Part shown: positions 11,428-22,597 of the stretch, in pieces | Position numbering within the stretch: the first letter of the stretch is position 1 | Layout: every line of letters begins with the position of its first letter | NCBI GenBank assembly: GCA_038501625.1 | Contig: JAZAYU010000053.1 | Location: forward strand, 1,164,501-1,228,500 | DNA: 64,000 nt | Source of the DNA: Corbicula japonica | Taxonomy: Eukaryota > Mollusca > Bivalvia > Venerida > Cyrenidae | Reading direction: 5' to 3' | Notes under the pieces: model-generated | The model's database searches: none | Told to the model about the DNA's origin: nothing | The model's input: only the letters and a program-made list of their open reading frames with translations | Made by a program: the position numbers and the translations under genes

Positions 11428-11499
11428 TCCTCGATAGTATAGTGGTAAGTATCCCCGCCTGTCACGCGGGAGACCGGGGTTCGATTCCCCGTCGGGGAG
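11428..11499 (+). tRNA. tRNA-Asp(GTC), second of pair, unit 6
   Basis: Identical by eye to 489-560. Confidence 0.97.
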
Positions 11500-11940
11500 C
11501 TTATTTTGCAGATTAGTTTTCCACTTGAAAACAACAATATAGGCCTATAGTATTTGTGGGACATAATTCTGATAATACTGGTTAATGCAGTATATTTCGT
11601 GTGAAAGCACAGAAATCTGCATACCGTGACAGTCGAGTCCCAGATATTTAACTTGGTGTAAACCCAAACGGGTAATGTAATGTTTTGCCACTGACCGATC
11701 TAGCTACACATCTGTCGTGTGTGAATTCTCCCTATCATTAACAACGTGTGTCATGTGAAAGATTGAACATTGTTTTGTGCTTTTTCCGGTGCGAGGGCGG
11801 ACAGTGCGAATGTAAGGATTAAAAGAGCTATGTTTAAATAACATACATACATTATCAGGAAAAAAAACGATCCTATTTATGCGCAACATTTACTGTAGGC
11901 CTGTAGTATTGCCATTGAAATTATACAAAATAATTAAAAA

Positions 11941-12012
11941 TTCCCAAGCGGGGAATCGAACCCCGGCCGCCGCGGTGAGAGCGCGGAATCCTAACCACTA
12001 GACCACTTGGGA
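11941..12012 (-). tRNA. tRNA-Glu(CTC), unit 6
   Basis: Identical by eye to 1002-1073. Confidence 0.97.
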
Positions 12013-12651
12013 AGTTGACAGTGTAAGCGGAAATATTGGCATTTATTCATTATTTTGGCTTATCTCGTTTCCCGCCATATGAAAATCGATAAGTCATAGG
12101 CACAGGCACTAGGATATTTTGGTATAAAACAATAAAATTAACATTTGAACTTTCTTGCGGGAATTAATGTCATTCGTTTACACTTACTCGTTTATTTCTT
12201 CGGCATCTCACATATGTATCTAACTCATTGGCTAAACGGCCATTTTATGCACACACACATAAAAACAACAATAAAGAAAACAACTTTTGGTTGCCATACC
12301 ACTAATTAATGTTGATCCGGCAAGTAAACACTTTTGTGCAAGGAATTTGCGAGCCTATAACAGCAAGCCGTAGTTGATTGATGGAAAATGAAAAGTAAAA
12401 TTTAAAAAAAATGATTTTGAGAAAATGTACGGTTGGCAGAGTAAATTGAAGAAAATAACTGTGAAGCTGGTTAATATTTTTTTAATTTTCAGCATTTCGA
12501 AAGTAGCACGTATTTTTGACAGAATGTAAATAAACGTTCCGCTGTACTATATTATGTACACGTTTCCATCAATGCATGCGAAATGTCAAAATGTTATTAA
12601 ATGATAAAAGTATTAATCTTTATTGTCACAGATTACTCGTCGAAAACTAAT

Positions 12652-12724
12652 CGATCCCGGCAGGACTCGAACCTGCAATCTTCTGATCCGAAGTCAGACG
12701 CCTTATCCATTAGGCCACGGGACC
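12652..12724 (-). tRNA. tRNA-Arg(TCG), unit 6
   Basis: Identical by eye to 1713-1785. Confidence 0.96.
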
Positions 12725-13177
12725 ACATTTTCTACTGGTTCGTTCCTGCCTAACAATTATAAAGAATCTACAGATCATGAACATTTCCAATGGTTTATCA
12801 TGTTTGTTTTAGGAACTTTTGCGATTTTGAACACATTCTGTATATATGTACGTTGTTATTACTATATTTTCAATGACCGGACAGCCAACAGAATCTTTTT
12901 ACTAAACATTAATTGGATAGAACTCGGATGGCAAATGCTTATATATCCTAGCATATACACATTTCTTCACTTAAATCAAACTCAAATGTCCTCAAAATGC
13001 ATCCGAATTTTCATTATCCAAGATAAAAAAAGTAATTCCCTTGAGAATTCGAGATGTTGCAGTCCGCGCTACCGTACCGATGGTATATCTCTGCCTATGT
13101 GACACCATTAATATCAGCGTAAAATCACTGATGTGTAAGAAATTATTAAAGCAAATGGGTGGTAAAACAATAGCTTT

Positions 13178-13250
13178 CGATCCCGGCAGGACTCGAACCT
13201 GCAATCTCCTGATCCGTAGTCAGGCGCCTTATCCATTGGGCCACGGGACC
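13178..13250 (-). tRNA. tRNA-Arg(ACG), unit 7
   Basis: Identical by eye to 51-123. Confidence 0.96.
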
Positions 13251-13465
13251 TACAGAGGCACCATGGTTATTTCAGACATTTATAATTTTACAAACCGATC
13301 TTATCCTTTTTATTTAGCACAAGTACACTGGAATATGTGAAATACGTTTTACGAAATAAAATCCGTTAACTATGTAACATGGCAGTAAATATTAGTTGGC
13401 GCTAGGAATTAAGCAATGATATTCGCTTACAAACCTTTAGCAGGATAAGAGAGCAGTTTATCATA

Positions 13466-13537
13466 TCCTCGATAGTATAGTGGTAAGTATCCCCGCCTGT
13501 CACGCGGGAGACCGGGGTTCGATTCCCCGTCGGGGAG
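13466..13537 (+). tRNA. tRNA-Asp(GTC), first of pair, unit 7
   Basis: Identical by eye to 339-410. Confidence 0.97.
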
Positions 13538-13615
13538 CATCTTTTGCTGATTAGTTTTCTACTTGGAGACATTCGCTTACAAACCTTTAGCAGGATAATA
13601 CAGAGAGTTATCATA

Positions 13616-13687
13616 TCCTCGATAGTATAGTGGTAAGTATCCCCGCCTGTCACGCGGGAGACCGGGGTTCGATTCCCCGTCGGGGAG
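13616..13687 (+). tRNA. tRNA-Asp(GTC), second of pair, unit 7
   Basis: Identical by eye to 489-560. Confidence 0.97.
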
Positions 13688-14128
13688 CTTATTTTGCAGA
13701 TTAGTTTTCCACTTGAAAACAACAATATAGGCCTATAGTATTTGTGGGACATAATTCTGATAATACTGGTTAATGCAGTATATTTCGTGTGAAAGCACAG
13801 AAATCTGCATACCGTGACAGTCGAGTCCCAGATATTTAACTTGGTGTAAACCCAAACGGGTAATGTAATGTTTTGCCACTGACCGATCTAGCTACACATC
13901 TGTCGTGTGTGAATTCTCCCTATCATTAACAACGTGTGTCATGTGAAAGATTGAACATTGTTTTGTGCTTTTTCCGGTGCGAGGGCGGACAGTGCGAATG
14001 TAAGGATTAAAAGAGCTATGTTTAAATAACATACATACATTATCAGGAAAAAAAACGATCCTATTTATGCGCAACATTTACTGTAGGCCTGTAGTATTGC
14101 CATTGAAATTATACAAAATAATTAAAAA

Positions 14129-14200
14129 TTCCCAAGCGGGGAATCGAACCCCGGCCGCCGCGGTGAGAGCGCGGAATCCTAACCACTAGACCACTTGGGA
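14129..14200 (-). tRNA. tRNA-Glu(CTC), unit 7
   Basis: Identical by eye to 1002-1073. Confidence 0.97.
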
Positions 14201-14839
14201 AGTTGACAGTGTAAGCGGAAATATTGGCATTTATTCATTATTTTGGCTTATCTCGTTTCCCGCCATATGAAAATCGATAAGTCATAGGCACAGGCACTAG
14301 GATATTTTGGTATAAAACAATAAAATTAACATTTGAACTTTCTTGCGGGAATTAATGTCATTCGTTTACACTTACTCGTTTATTTCTTCGGCATCTCACA
14401 TATGTATCTAACTCATTGGCTAAACGGCCATTTTATGCACACACACATAAAAACAACAATAAAGAAAACAACTTTTGGTTGCCATACCACTAATTAATGT
14501 TGATCCGGCAAGTAAACACTTTTGTGCAAGGAATTTGCGAGCCTATAACAGCAAGCCGTAGTTGATTGATGGAAAATGAAAAGTAAAATTAAAAAAAAAT
14601 GATTCTGAGAAAATGTACGGTTGGCAGAGTAAATTGAAGAAAATAACTGTGAAGCTGGTTAATATTTTTTTAATTTTCAGCATTTCGAAAGTAGCACGTA
14701 TTTTTGACAGAATGTAAATAAACGTTCCGCTGTACTATATTATGTACACGTTTCCATCAATGCATGCGAAATGTCAAAATGTTATTAAATGATAAAAGTA
14801 TTAATCTTTATTGTCACAGATTACTCGTCGAAAACTAAT

Positions 14840-14912
14840 CGATCCCGGCAGGACTCGAACCTGCAATCTTCTGATCCGAAGTCAGACGCCTTATCCATTA
14901 GGCCACGGGACC
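14840..14912 (-). tRNA. tRNA-Arg(TCG), unit 7
   Basis: Identical by eye to 1713-1785. The spacer of this unit carries a T to C change at 14605, shared with unit 8. Confidence 0.96.
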
Positions 14913-15365
14913 ACATTTTCTACTGGTTCGTTCCTGCCTAACAATTATAAAGAATCTACAGATCATGAACATTTCCAATGGTTTATCATGTTTGTTTTAG
15001 GAACTTTTGCGATTTTGAACACATTCTGTATATATGTACGTTGTTATTACTATATTTTCAATGACCGGACAGCCAACAGAATCTTTTTACTAAACATTAA
15101 TTGGATAGAACTCGGATGGCAAATGCTTATATATCCTAGCATATACACATTTCTTCACTTAAATCAAACTCAAATGTCCTCAAAATGCATCCGAATTTTC
15201 ATTATCCAAGATAAAAAAAGTAATTCCCTTGAGAATTCGAGATGTTGCAGTCCGCGCTACCGTACCGATGGTATATCTCTGCCTATGTGACACCATTAAT
15301 ATCAGCGTAAAATCACTGATGTGTAAGAAATTATTAAAGCAAATGGGTGGTAAAACAATAGCTTT

Positions 15366-15438
15366 CGATCCCGGCAGGACTCGAACCTGCAATCTCCTGA
15401 TCCGTAGTCAGGCGCCTTATCCATTGGGCCACGGGACC
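15366..15438 (-). tRNA. tRNA-Arg(ACG), unit 8
   Basis: Identical by eye to 51-123; the last intact copy of this gene. Confidence 0.96.
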
Positions 15439-15653
15439 TACAGAGGCACCATGGTTATTTCAGACATTTATAATTTTACAAACCGATCTTATCCTTTTTA
15501 TTTAGCACAAGTACACTGGAATATGTGAAATACGTTTTACGAAATAAAATCCGTTAACTATGTAACATGGCAGTAAATATTAGTTGGCGCTAGGAATTAA
15601 GCAATGATATTCGCTTACAAACCTTTAGCAGGATAAGAGAGCAGTTTATCATA

Positions 15654-15725
15654 TCCTCGATAGTATAGTGGTAAGTATCCCCGCCTGTCACGCGGGAGAC
15701 CGGGGTTCGATTCCCCGTCGGGGAG
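15654..15725 (+). tRNA. tRNA-Asp(GTC), first of pair, unit 8
   Basis: Identical by eye to 339-410. Confidence 0.97.
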
Positions 15726-15803
15726 CATCTTTTGCTGATTAGTTTTCTACTTGGAGACATTCGCTTACAAACCTTTAGCAGGATAATACAGAGAGTTATC
15801 ATA

Positions 15804-15875
15804 TCCTCGATAGTATAGTGGTAAGTATCCCCGCCTGTCACGCGGGAGACCGGGGTTCGATTCCCCGTCGGGGAG
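15804..15875 (+). tRNA. tRNA-Asp(GTC), second of pair, unit 8
   Basis: Identical by eye to 489-560; the last intact Asp copy. Confidence 0.97.
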
Positions 15876-16316
15876 CTTATTTTGCAGATTAGTTTTCCAC
15901 TTGAAAACAACAATATAGGCCTATAGTATTTGTGGGACATAATTCTGATAATACTGGTTAATGCAGTATATTTCGTGTGAAAGCACAGAAATCTGCATAC
16001 CGTGACAGTCGAGTCCCAGATATTTAACTTGGTGTAAACCCAAACGGGTAATGTAATGTTTTGCCACTGACCGATCTAGCTACACATCTGTCGTGTGTGA
16101 ATTCTCCCTATCATTAACAACGTGTGTCATGTGAAAGATTGAACATTGTTTTGTGCTTTTTCCGGTGCGAGGGCGGACAGTGCGAATGTAAGGATTAAAA
16201 GAGCTATGTTTAAATAACATACATACATTATCAGGAAAAAAAACGATCCTATTTATGCGCAACATTTACTGTAGGCCTGTAGTATTGCCATTGAAATTAT
16301 ACAAAATAATTAAAAA

Positions 16317-16388
16317 TTCCCAAGCGGGGAATCGAACCCCGGCCGCCGCGGTGAGAGCGCGGAATCCTAACCACTAGACCACTTGGGA
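16317..16388 (-). tRNA. tRNA-Glu(CTC), unit 8
   Basis: Identical by eye to 1002-1073; the last Glu copy. The decayed ninth unit has none. Confidence 0.97.
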
Positions 16389-17028
16389 AGTTGACAGTGT
16401 AAGCGGAAATATTGGCATTTATTCATTATTTTGGCTTATCTCGTTTCCCGCCATATGAAAATCGATAAGTCATAGGCACAGGCACTAGGATATTTTGGTA
16501 TAAAACAATAAAATTAACATTTGAACTTTCTTGCGGGAATTAATGTCATTCGTTTACACTTACTCGTTTATTTCTTCGGCATCTCACATATGTATCTAAC
16601 TCATTGGCTAAACGGCCATTTTATGCACACACACATAAAAACAACAATAAAGAAAACAACTTTTGGTTGCCATACCACTAATTAATGTTGATCCGGCAAG
16701 TAAACACTTTTGTGCAAGGAATTTGCGAGCCTATAACAGCAAGCCGTAGTTGATTGATGGAAAATGAAAAGTAAAATTTAAAAAAAAATGATTCTGAGAA
16801 AATGTACGGTTGGCAGAGTAAATTGAAGAAAATAACTGTGAAGCTGGTTAATATTTTTTTAATTTTCAGCATTTCGAAAGTAGCACGTATTTTTGACAGA
16901 ATGTAAATAAACGTTCCGCTGTACTATATTATGTACACGTTTCCATCAATGCATGCGAAATGTCAAAATGTTATTAAATGATAAAAGTATTAATCTTTAT
17001 TGTCACAGATTACTCGTCGAAAACTAAT

Positions 17029-17101
17029 CGATCCCGGCAGGACTCGAACCTGCAATCTTCTGATCCGAAGTCAGACGCCTTATCCATTAGGCCACGGGAC
17101 C
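17029..17101 (-). tRNA. tRNA-Arg(TCG), unit 8
   Basis: Identical by eye to 1713-1785; the last intact tRNA gene of the array. Confidence 0.96.
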
Positions 17102-17651
17102 ACATTTTCTACTGGTTCGTTCCTGCCTAACAATTATAAAGAATCTACAGATCATGAACATTTCCAATGGTTTATCATGTTTGTTTTAGGAACTTTTGCG
17201 ATTTTGAACACATTCTGTATATATGTACGTTGTTATTACTATATTTTCAATGACCGGACAGCCAACAGAATCTTTTTACTAAACATTAATTGGATAGAAC
17301 TCGGATGGCAAATGCTTATATATCCTAGCATATACACATTTCTTCACTTAAATCAAACTCAAATGTCCTCAAAATGCATCCGAATTTTCATTATCCAAGA
17401 TAAAAAAAGTAATTCCCTTGAGAATTCGAGATGTTGCAGTCCGCGCTACCGTACCGATGGTATATCTCTGCCTATGTGACACCATTAATATCAGCGTAAA
17501 ATCACTGATGTGTAAGAAATTATTAAAGCAAATGGGTGGTAAAACAATAGCTTTCGATCCGAAATAAAATCCGTTAACTATGTAACATGGCAGTAAATAT
17601 TAGTTGGCGCTAGGAATTAAGCAATGATATTCGCTTACAAACCTTAGATTT

Positions 17652-17702
17652 CGATCCCGGCAGGACTCGAACCAGCAATCTCCTGATCCGTAGTCAGGCG
17701 CC
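17652..17702 (-). pseudogene. tRNA-Arg(ACG) pseudogene, 3' two-thirds only
   Basis: Matches the acceptor 3' strand, T arm and anticodon arm of the array gene but ends after the anticodon stem. The D arm and acceptor 5' strand are missing and are replaced by spacer sequence. One T-stem base also differs (accagc against acctgc). Confidence 0.9.
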
Positions 17703-18051
17703 AGTATACTGGTTGATGCAGTATATTTCGTGTGAAAGCACAGAAATCTGCATACCGTGACAGTCGAGTCCCAGATATTTAACTTGGTGTAAACCCAAAC
17801 GGGCAATGTAATGTTTTGCCACTGACCGATCTAGCTACAACCCTCACGTGTGTGAATTCTCCCTATCATTAACAACGTGTGTCATGTGAAAGATTGAACA
17901 TTGTTTTTGTGCTTTTTCCGGTGCGAGGGTGGACAGTGCGAATGTAAGGATTAAAAGAGCTATGTTTAAATAACATACATACATTATCAGGAAAAAACGA
18001 TCCTATTTATGCGCAACATTTACTGTAGGCCTCTAGTATTGCCATTGAAAT

Positions 18052-18101
18052 TATCCCCGCCTGTCACGCGGGAGACCGGGGTTCGATTCCCTGTCGGGGA
18101 G
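18052..18101 (+). pseudogene. tRNA-Asp(GTC) pseudogene, lacks 5' third
   Basis: Begins inside the D-arm/anticodon region (tatccccgcc) joined directly to spacer. The anticodon arm and T arm are present, with one T-stem mismatch (ccctg for ccccg). There is no A box, so Pol III transcription is unlikely. Confidence 0.9.
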
Positions 18102-18179
18102 CATCTTTTGCTGATTAGTTTTCTACTTGGAGATATTCTCTTACAAACCTTTAGCAGGATAATACAGAGTGTTATCATA

Positions 18180-18250
18180 TCCTCGATAGTATAGTGGTAA
18201 GTATCCAGCCTGTCACGCGGGAGACCGAGGTTCGATTCCCTGTCCGGGAG
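18180..18250 (+). pseudogene. tRNA-Asp(GTC) pseudogene, full length with broken stems
   Basis: Spans the whole gene but is 71 nt. One base is lost and one changed in the 5' anticodon stem (ccagcc for ccccgcc), the T stem has two mismatches, and the acceptor 3' strand reads TCCGGGA instead of TCGGGGA. A and B boxes are partly kept. Confidence 0.85.
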
Positions 18251-18300
18251 CATCTTTTGCTGATTAGTTTTCTACTTGAAGACATTCGTTTACAAACCTT

Positions 18301-19139
18301 TTGTAGATATATAAATATCCGCAGCTTCAAATATAAATCTTACGCGTCATTGCACAGTCATGCCTATGGAATTGTTTACGAATTGTTCAAAATTAAATTA
18401 AAACGCAAAATTGAAATCCTTTCAAAATTAATTCATTCATATTATGTCATTGAGAAGATAACGGTTTTGAGAAATGTTGGTAGTTTGTATCAGCCAACGT
18501 TTTGTCATCTCAAAATTCGAATATATACTGAACTACACGATATAATATGCTCAGTGCAGTAGTTGGGCTTACTGTATCTTCTCATTTGTACACTGCCGTG
18601 GCACCAATGAAATATTTAGAAATGAGTCTTCATCATGGTTTTATGACTGGACACGTACTAGATACCAAATGGTGCCCTAGTAATTGGTCCTACGATAATG
18701 TATCGTCTAGTGGTGATTATCTATACACTGAATGAACACTATCTACAAACACAAATTATAAATGGGGGCGGATATAACATTGTTTACCAAGCCGGGATTT
18801 GATTAAAATCGGAAACAAAAGGTAAATTATTACTATTATTTTCGAATCTTTTATATTTGTCAAGTGCAGGGAACTACACTTCGGCAATAGAACATGTTTT
18901 GAATACTGTATGAATGTTAAAATATATCGTTTTGGAATGTACTAAACGAACACACTAGAAATTAGTTACGAGCCTGAGCGTAGTGTGCCTCCATGTACAC
19001 GTAACATGTGCTTGTTTGGCAGAAATATACTGCATGACAGTACTGAATGTAAGAAATGGACATGCTGAAGCACTATTTAAATTATAATAATAATTCAGTA
19101 TTTTTATGTCAGGAGTGAGATTTCTTCTATTTTCTTCTG
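18301..19139. other. Intergenic, no gene seen
   Basis: AT-rich DNA to the right of the tRNA array. Short open frames (for example 18547-18735) have no recognisable protein content. Confidence 0.5.
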
Positions 19140-19142
19140 TTA

Positions 19143-19334
19143 CAGTAGAACCCCGCTATCAAGACCATCTTGAGACTGGATTAAGAAGTCTAAGTATAAT
19201 CGGGTGTGGTCTTATTTCTGTGGTAGAAAATTGTGCAAAATTGTAAAATGGGGCTCTCGAATTAGAGGTCTTATGCTCGAGGTTGTCTTATTTTGTCTTA
19301 TTTTCAGGATTGCCGTAATAAGGGGGTTTAGTGT
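19143..19334. mobile_element. Mariner-like MITE
   Basis: Ends are imperfect inverted repeats: acagtagaacccc on the left and ggggtttagtgt on the right, each next to TA. This fits a Tc1/mariner-type non-autonomous element of about 190 bp. The inside holds repeated 'ggtcttatttt' words. Its left end and internal gtggtcttatt word closely resemble the borders and unit of the minisatellite at 49806-51385. Confidence 0.6.
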
Positions 19335-19412
19335 ATTCTATTCAAACGATTTCTAGATTTAAACATTATTTATATCTGTAAATATTTTTGATGTCAGAAA
19401 TCCGAATTTGTG

Positions 19413-19413
19413 C

Positions 19414-19444
<31 letters not shown>

Positions 19445-19464
19445 CGACGACGACGACGACGACG

Positions 19465-19509
<45 letters not shown>
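19413..19509. repeat. Compound trinucleotide microsatellite
   Basis: Runs of (ATG)n, (ACG)n and (ATT)n join end to end, about ten, seven and sixteen copies. The translated run of His, Arg and Asn on the minus strand is a by-product, not a gene. Confidence 0.95.
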
Positions 19510-19639
19510 GCCGATTTGCCAAGAAAGACGAATGAATATATAATTATTACTAACCCTTACAATACTTTGTAATGTTAGCATGAACACCCCCCTGAGTATT
19601 GTTTGCAACTTTGCATGAACCACCACCTTGTAATTTGTT

Positions 19640-19835
19640 AGCATAAAATGTCACGTTGTGTGTTGTTGACATAAAATACCACGTGGTGCTTTGTTGGCAC
19701 AGCAGCCATACCATAGCATATCACGTTGTTTGTTGTTGGGGCACAACCATACAAAAGCATATCACGTTGTTTGTTGTTGGGGCACAATCATACCATAGCA
19801 TATCACGTTGTTTGTTGTTGGCATTACTTTCAACT
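19640..19835. repeat. 41-bp minisatellite with degenerate flanks
   Basis: The word 'tcacgttgtttgttgttgg' starts at 19721, 19762 and 19803, a 41-bp period. Weaker copies (cacgttgtgtgttgttg, cacgtggtgctttgttgg) extend it left, and related fragments occur to about 20010. Confidence 0.8.
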
Positions 19836-20243
19836 TTTTATTCACAAGATGTGGGAAACATCAGTATTTAAAACAAGATTGAAATATCATATTTTGTGTT
19901 GTTGGCATAAACTACAACGTTGTGTGATATTAACATTAACTACACAGGTTTGTGTTGTTAGCATGAACTCTCATGTTTTATGTTATCGGTATGAACTACA
20001 ACGTTGTATGTACATGAATTTCAAAATATTCTAGTATCGACAAAAATGCGACCCTCGAAATAATTAGTATCTTTTAGATTACATCATAGAAAAACAAGAT
20101 TCTACAATATTAAACGTTTTCTCTTCCATTCTTCTTAATCGCTGTCTTAAAGAGATTCAAATTCGATAACAGATTTCGGCAGTAACTTCATTATTTCTTT
20201 TCTTCACATGTACTCGGCAGCCACAGCATAATTTAAAACAAAG

Positions 20244-22552
20244 ATGATGTCGGCAAGCGACAACCCTGGGATGGCTGCTACCGCGGCAAGCGTTGCCGTA
20301 TCGTCGGCAACCTCTGGTAAAAGCGACGACCCGAACGCCGGCGACGGTTCGGAAATGAAGCATGTCTGGAAGTTCATCTACGTTGATCTGGCTTTCGTCA
20401 AAAGTCTGTATGGTATTTTTGTGGCTGGAGAACTTGTAAGTCATAATTTGTCCTCGAGTGGTACCTTTCTATCACGTTCAAGCTCTAAGTGCACGTTCGA
20501 ACCCTAAGTGAAACTAAACGGAAAATAAATATTTTTGCTGCAATTGGACATTTTGTTTTCATTATCATTCGTACAAGCTATAAGTCCTGATAAATCACTC
20601 GCACAAGGATACGAGAAGTTAACAGAATCTTCAACCAAACACTTCCGATTTGGATTTGCTACACATGATTTCACTAACACAACACTGTCACGCCAAAAGT
20701 AATAGTCATTAAACTTTGCCGGATGTTAATTAAATAAGTAAGCAATGCTTGTCTATATCTATCCGTTCGCTGCTGTCCAGTGATCCAATTACTGTTACAC
20801 TAGATTTTTTTTCGGTTCATATTATTACCTCGTTTTTAAAAACTTTACTCCATATGTATTTTTCGACTGTGCGACTGGAGTACATCCAGAGTGCTAGCAC
20901 ATCTGTGCCATCTGAACTGGATCTACACTGGTCGCCTCTTGGTCAGAAATAACCAAATGAATGTGAAACAAATAGTATAGATCTTGATCAGTCTGCACAG
21001 ATATTTTTGCTGATCTGGATCTACACTGTTCGCTCATTTTATATCATTCATATTGAATTGAGTAAAGGGTCAAGTCAATGTGTACAATGTGTTCTTCAGG
21101 TGTTATCGTTATTGGGTCTGATTTGCGTGTCCGTACCGAAGAACGAAGGTTGTGCCTACCTGTACAGTGGTACATACTCATACTACGAGTTTACTTCCAG
21201 CTCATGTTTTATTGTCTCCCTTATCTGGTATATACTCTATGCTCTGACTGTAACCAAGAAATTTGGATTTATACGGTGGGATATAGCGGTAAGTATGGAA
21301 ATGATGAATATTTTTATTTTATTCACTGTCCTTTCAAACTCAATGTATTCTATCTTCGTATCCCAAAACATTTATATGTTCGAGTGCACGATCTTAGACA
21401 TTTTACATGGTTAATAATGCCTGCTTCCGGTAAGTCAATGGCCTTGGCCATTTCGGAAACGTTAAAACAAGCATATTCCATCGTTTTACTTTGACTTTCT
21501 TATTCAAACGCTATTTTGAACCAAAGGCTTTGTTTGAAAGTTATATTTTGTTGGCAGGCTTTGTTTTCATGTTTTTTTAATGCGGGAAGTGTGATAAATT
21601 TGGATGTAGGATCCTACCCCTTGCACCAGCGTTATTTTTAAGTTCGTTCAAAAATTTAGCGTGAGTAAGAGACACCATTATGACCAGTTTTATGTTCGAA
21701 ACAAATACAGGCGTGTATAAGCAATCTGAAATAAACAACTAAGCCAATTTCGGATATAGTAGATGGGCTGCTGGTAATTTTCTCTCTGGTGGATTATAAT
21801 AAACCGTTGTTTCTGTTTCTTTTTGAAGGAGATAGTATGGATAGGTTTCTACATATTCAACTACCTGATATGTTCGTCGGTCATCGCTGCCCACGCCTGT
21901 ATGCAGGGAGGCTACAAAGCCGCCGCGGTAAGTCGTTGTCATCACCACGATTAATGTTTGTCGGTAATCGCCGCTAACACATGTTTTCAGCGAGGCTTAA
22001 CACAAGGTGACCATGTTCACCGGCCATTGCTGCCTACGCCCTGAAAGTCGGTTTCCACACATAAGTGATATGTTCATCCTCTCCGTATACAGGGACGTTC
22101 AGGGCTGAAGGTTATAGACTAAGATTGGAAACCAGTCTCAAATCTCAAGCATCTGATTGGCTGAAATGGCGACTGGTCAATCAGATGCTTGAGATTTGAG
22201 ACTGGTTTCCATGCTCAGTTTTATAATCTTGGGACAAGGTTCTGCAAACGTGCTCCTTGGGTGGAGTAATGCAAAAACCAAAAAGTAGCTTTTTGTAGGT
22301 TGAGTTCTTTTCAAAATAAGAATTAGATAATATCATTGCAACACTATTCTGAATAACATGTTGCATATAGTTTGAAAAGCACACAACTGTAATAAACACA
22401 AGTGAATTTTACTAGTAAAAGCGTTTAAATCCATTCGCTGACGATCATATTAGCAAAAGTAACGTGGGGACAACTGACCAGTATATCAAGGACAATATGT
22501 TGTTGAAATAATACTGAAAGAAAAAGCCAACTTCAAGAAATTCGAAAAGACC

Positions 22553-22597
<45 letters not shown>

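Larger units (their letters stand above)
1..17560. repeat. Tandem array of a 2188-bp five-tRNA unit (eight units)
   Basis: Direct head-to-tail repeat. Taking position 1 as unit start, units begin at 1, 2189, 4377, 6565, 8753, 10940, 13128 and 15316, and a ninth begins at 17505. Six units are 2188 bp, unit 5 is 2187 and unit 8 is 2189; both length changes are in one T/A homopolymer of the spacer. Each unit holds tRNA-Arg(ACG), two tRNA-Asp(GTC), tRNA-Glu(CTC) and tRNA-Arg(TCG). By eye the units are almost identical. One marker (G at 1080 and 3268, C from 5456 onward) separates units 1-2 from the rest, and a T to C change (14605, 16794) is shared by units 7 and 8. The array enters the window already running, so its true length is unknown. 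Confidence 0.97.
17505..18300. repeat. Decayed, reshuffled terminal tRNA unit
   Basis: Unit sequence is intact up to 17560, six bases into tRNA-Arg(ACG), then jumps to sequence normally found about 100 bp further on. After 17645 it returns to a tRNA-Arg fragment, jumps at about 17703 to the region downstream of the Asp genes, follows that spacer to about 18050, then jumps back to Asp sequence. Point differences are much denser than between units 1-8. The Glu and Arg(TCG) genes are missing. It looks like the old edge of the array, outside the zone of homogenisation. Confidence 0.9.

Noticed and set aside
1..17560. CRISPR-like or phage-type regular repeats
   Set aside because: The period is 2188 bp with no short repeat-spacer pattern; contents are eukaryotic tRNA genes.
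1..17560. Array as a pure assembly artefact
   Set aside because: Units carry different, spatially ordered variants and length changes, and the edge is decayed, so at least several units are real; exact copy number remains uncertain.
18194..18562. 122-codon plus-strand frame
   Set aside because: Begins inside a tRNA-Asp pseudogene and continues in AT-rich DNA without protein-like composition.
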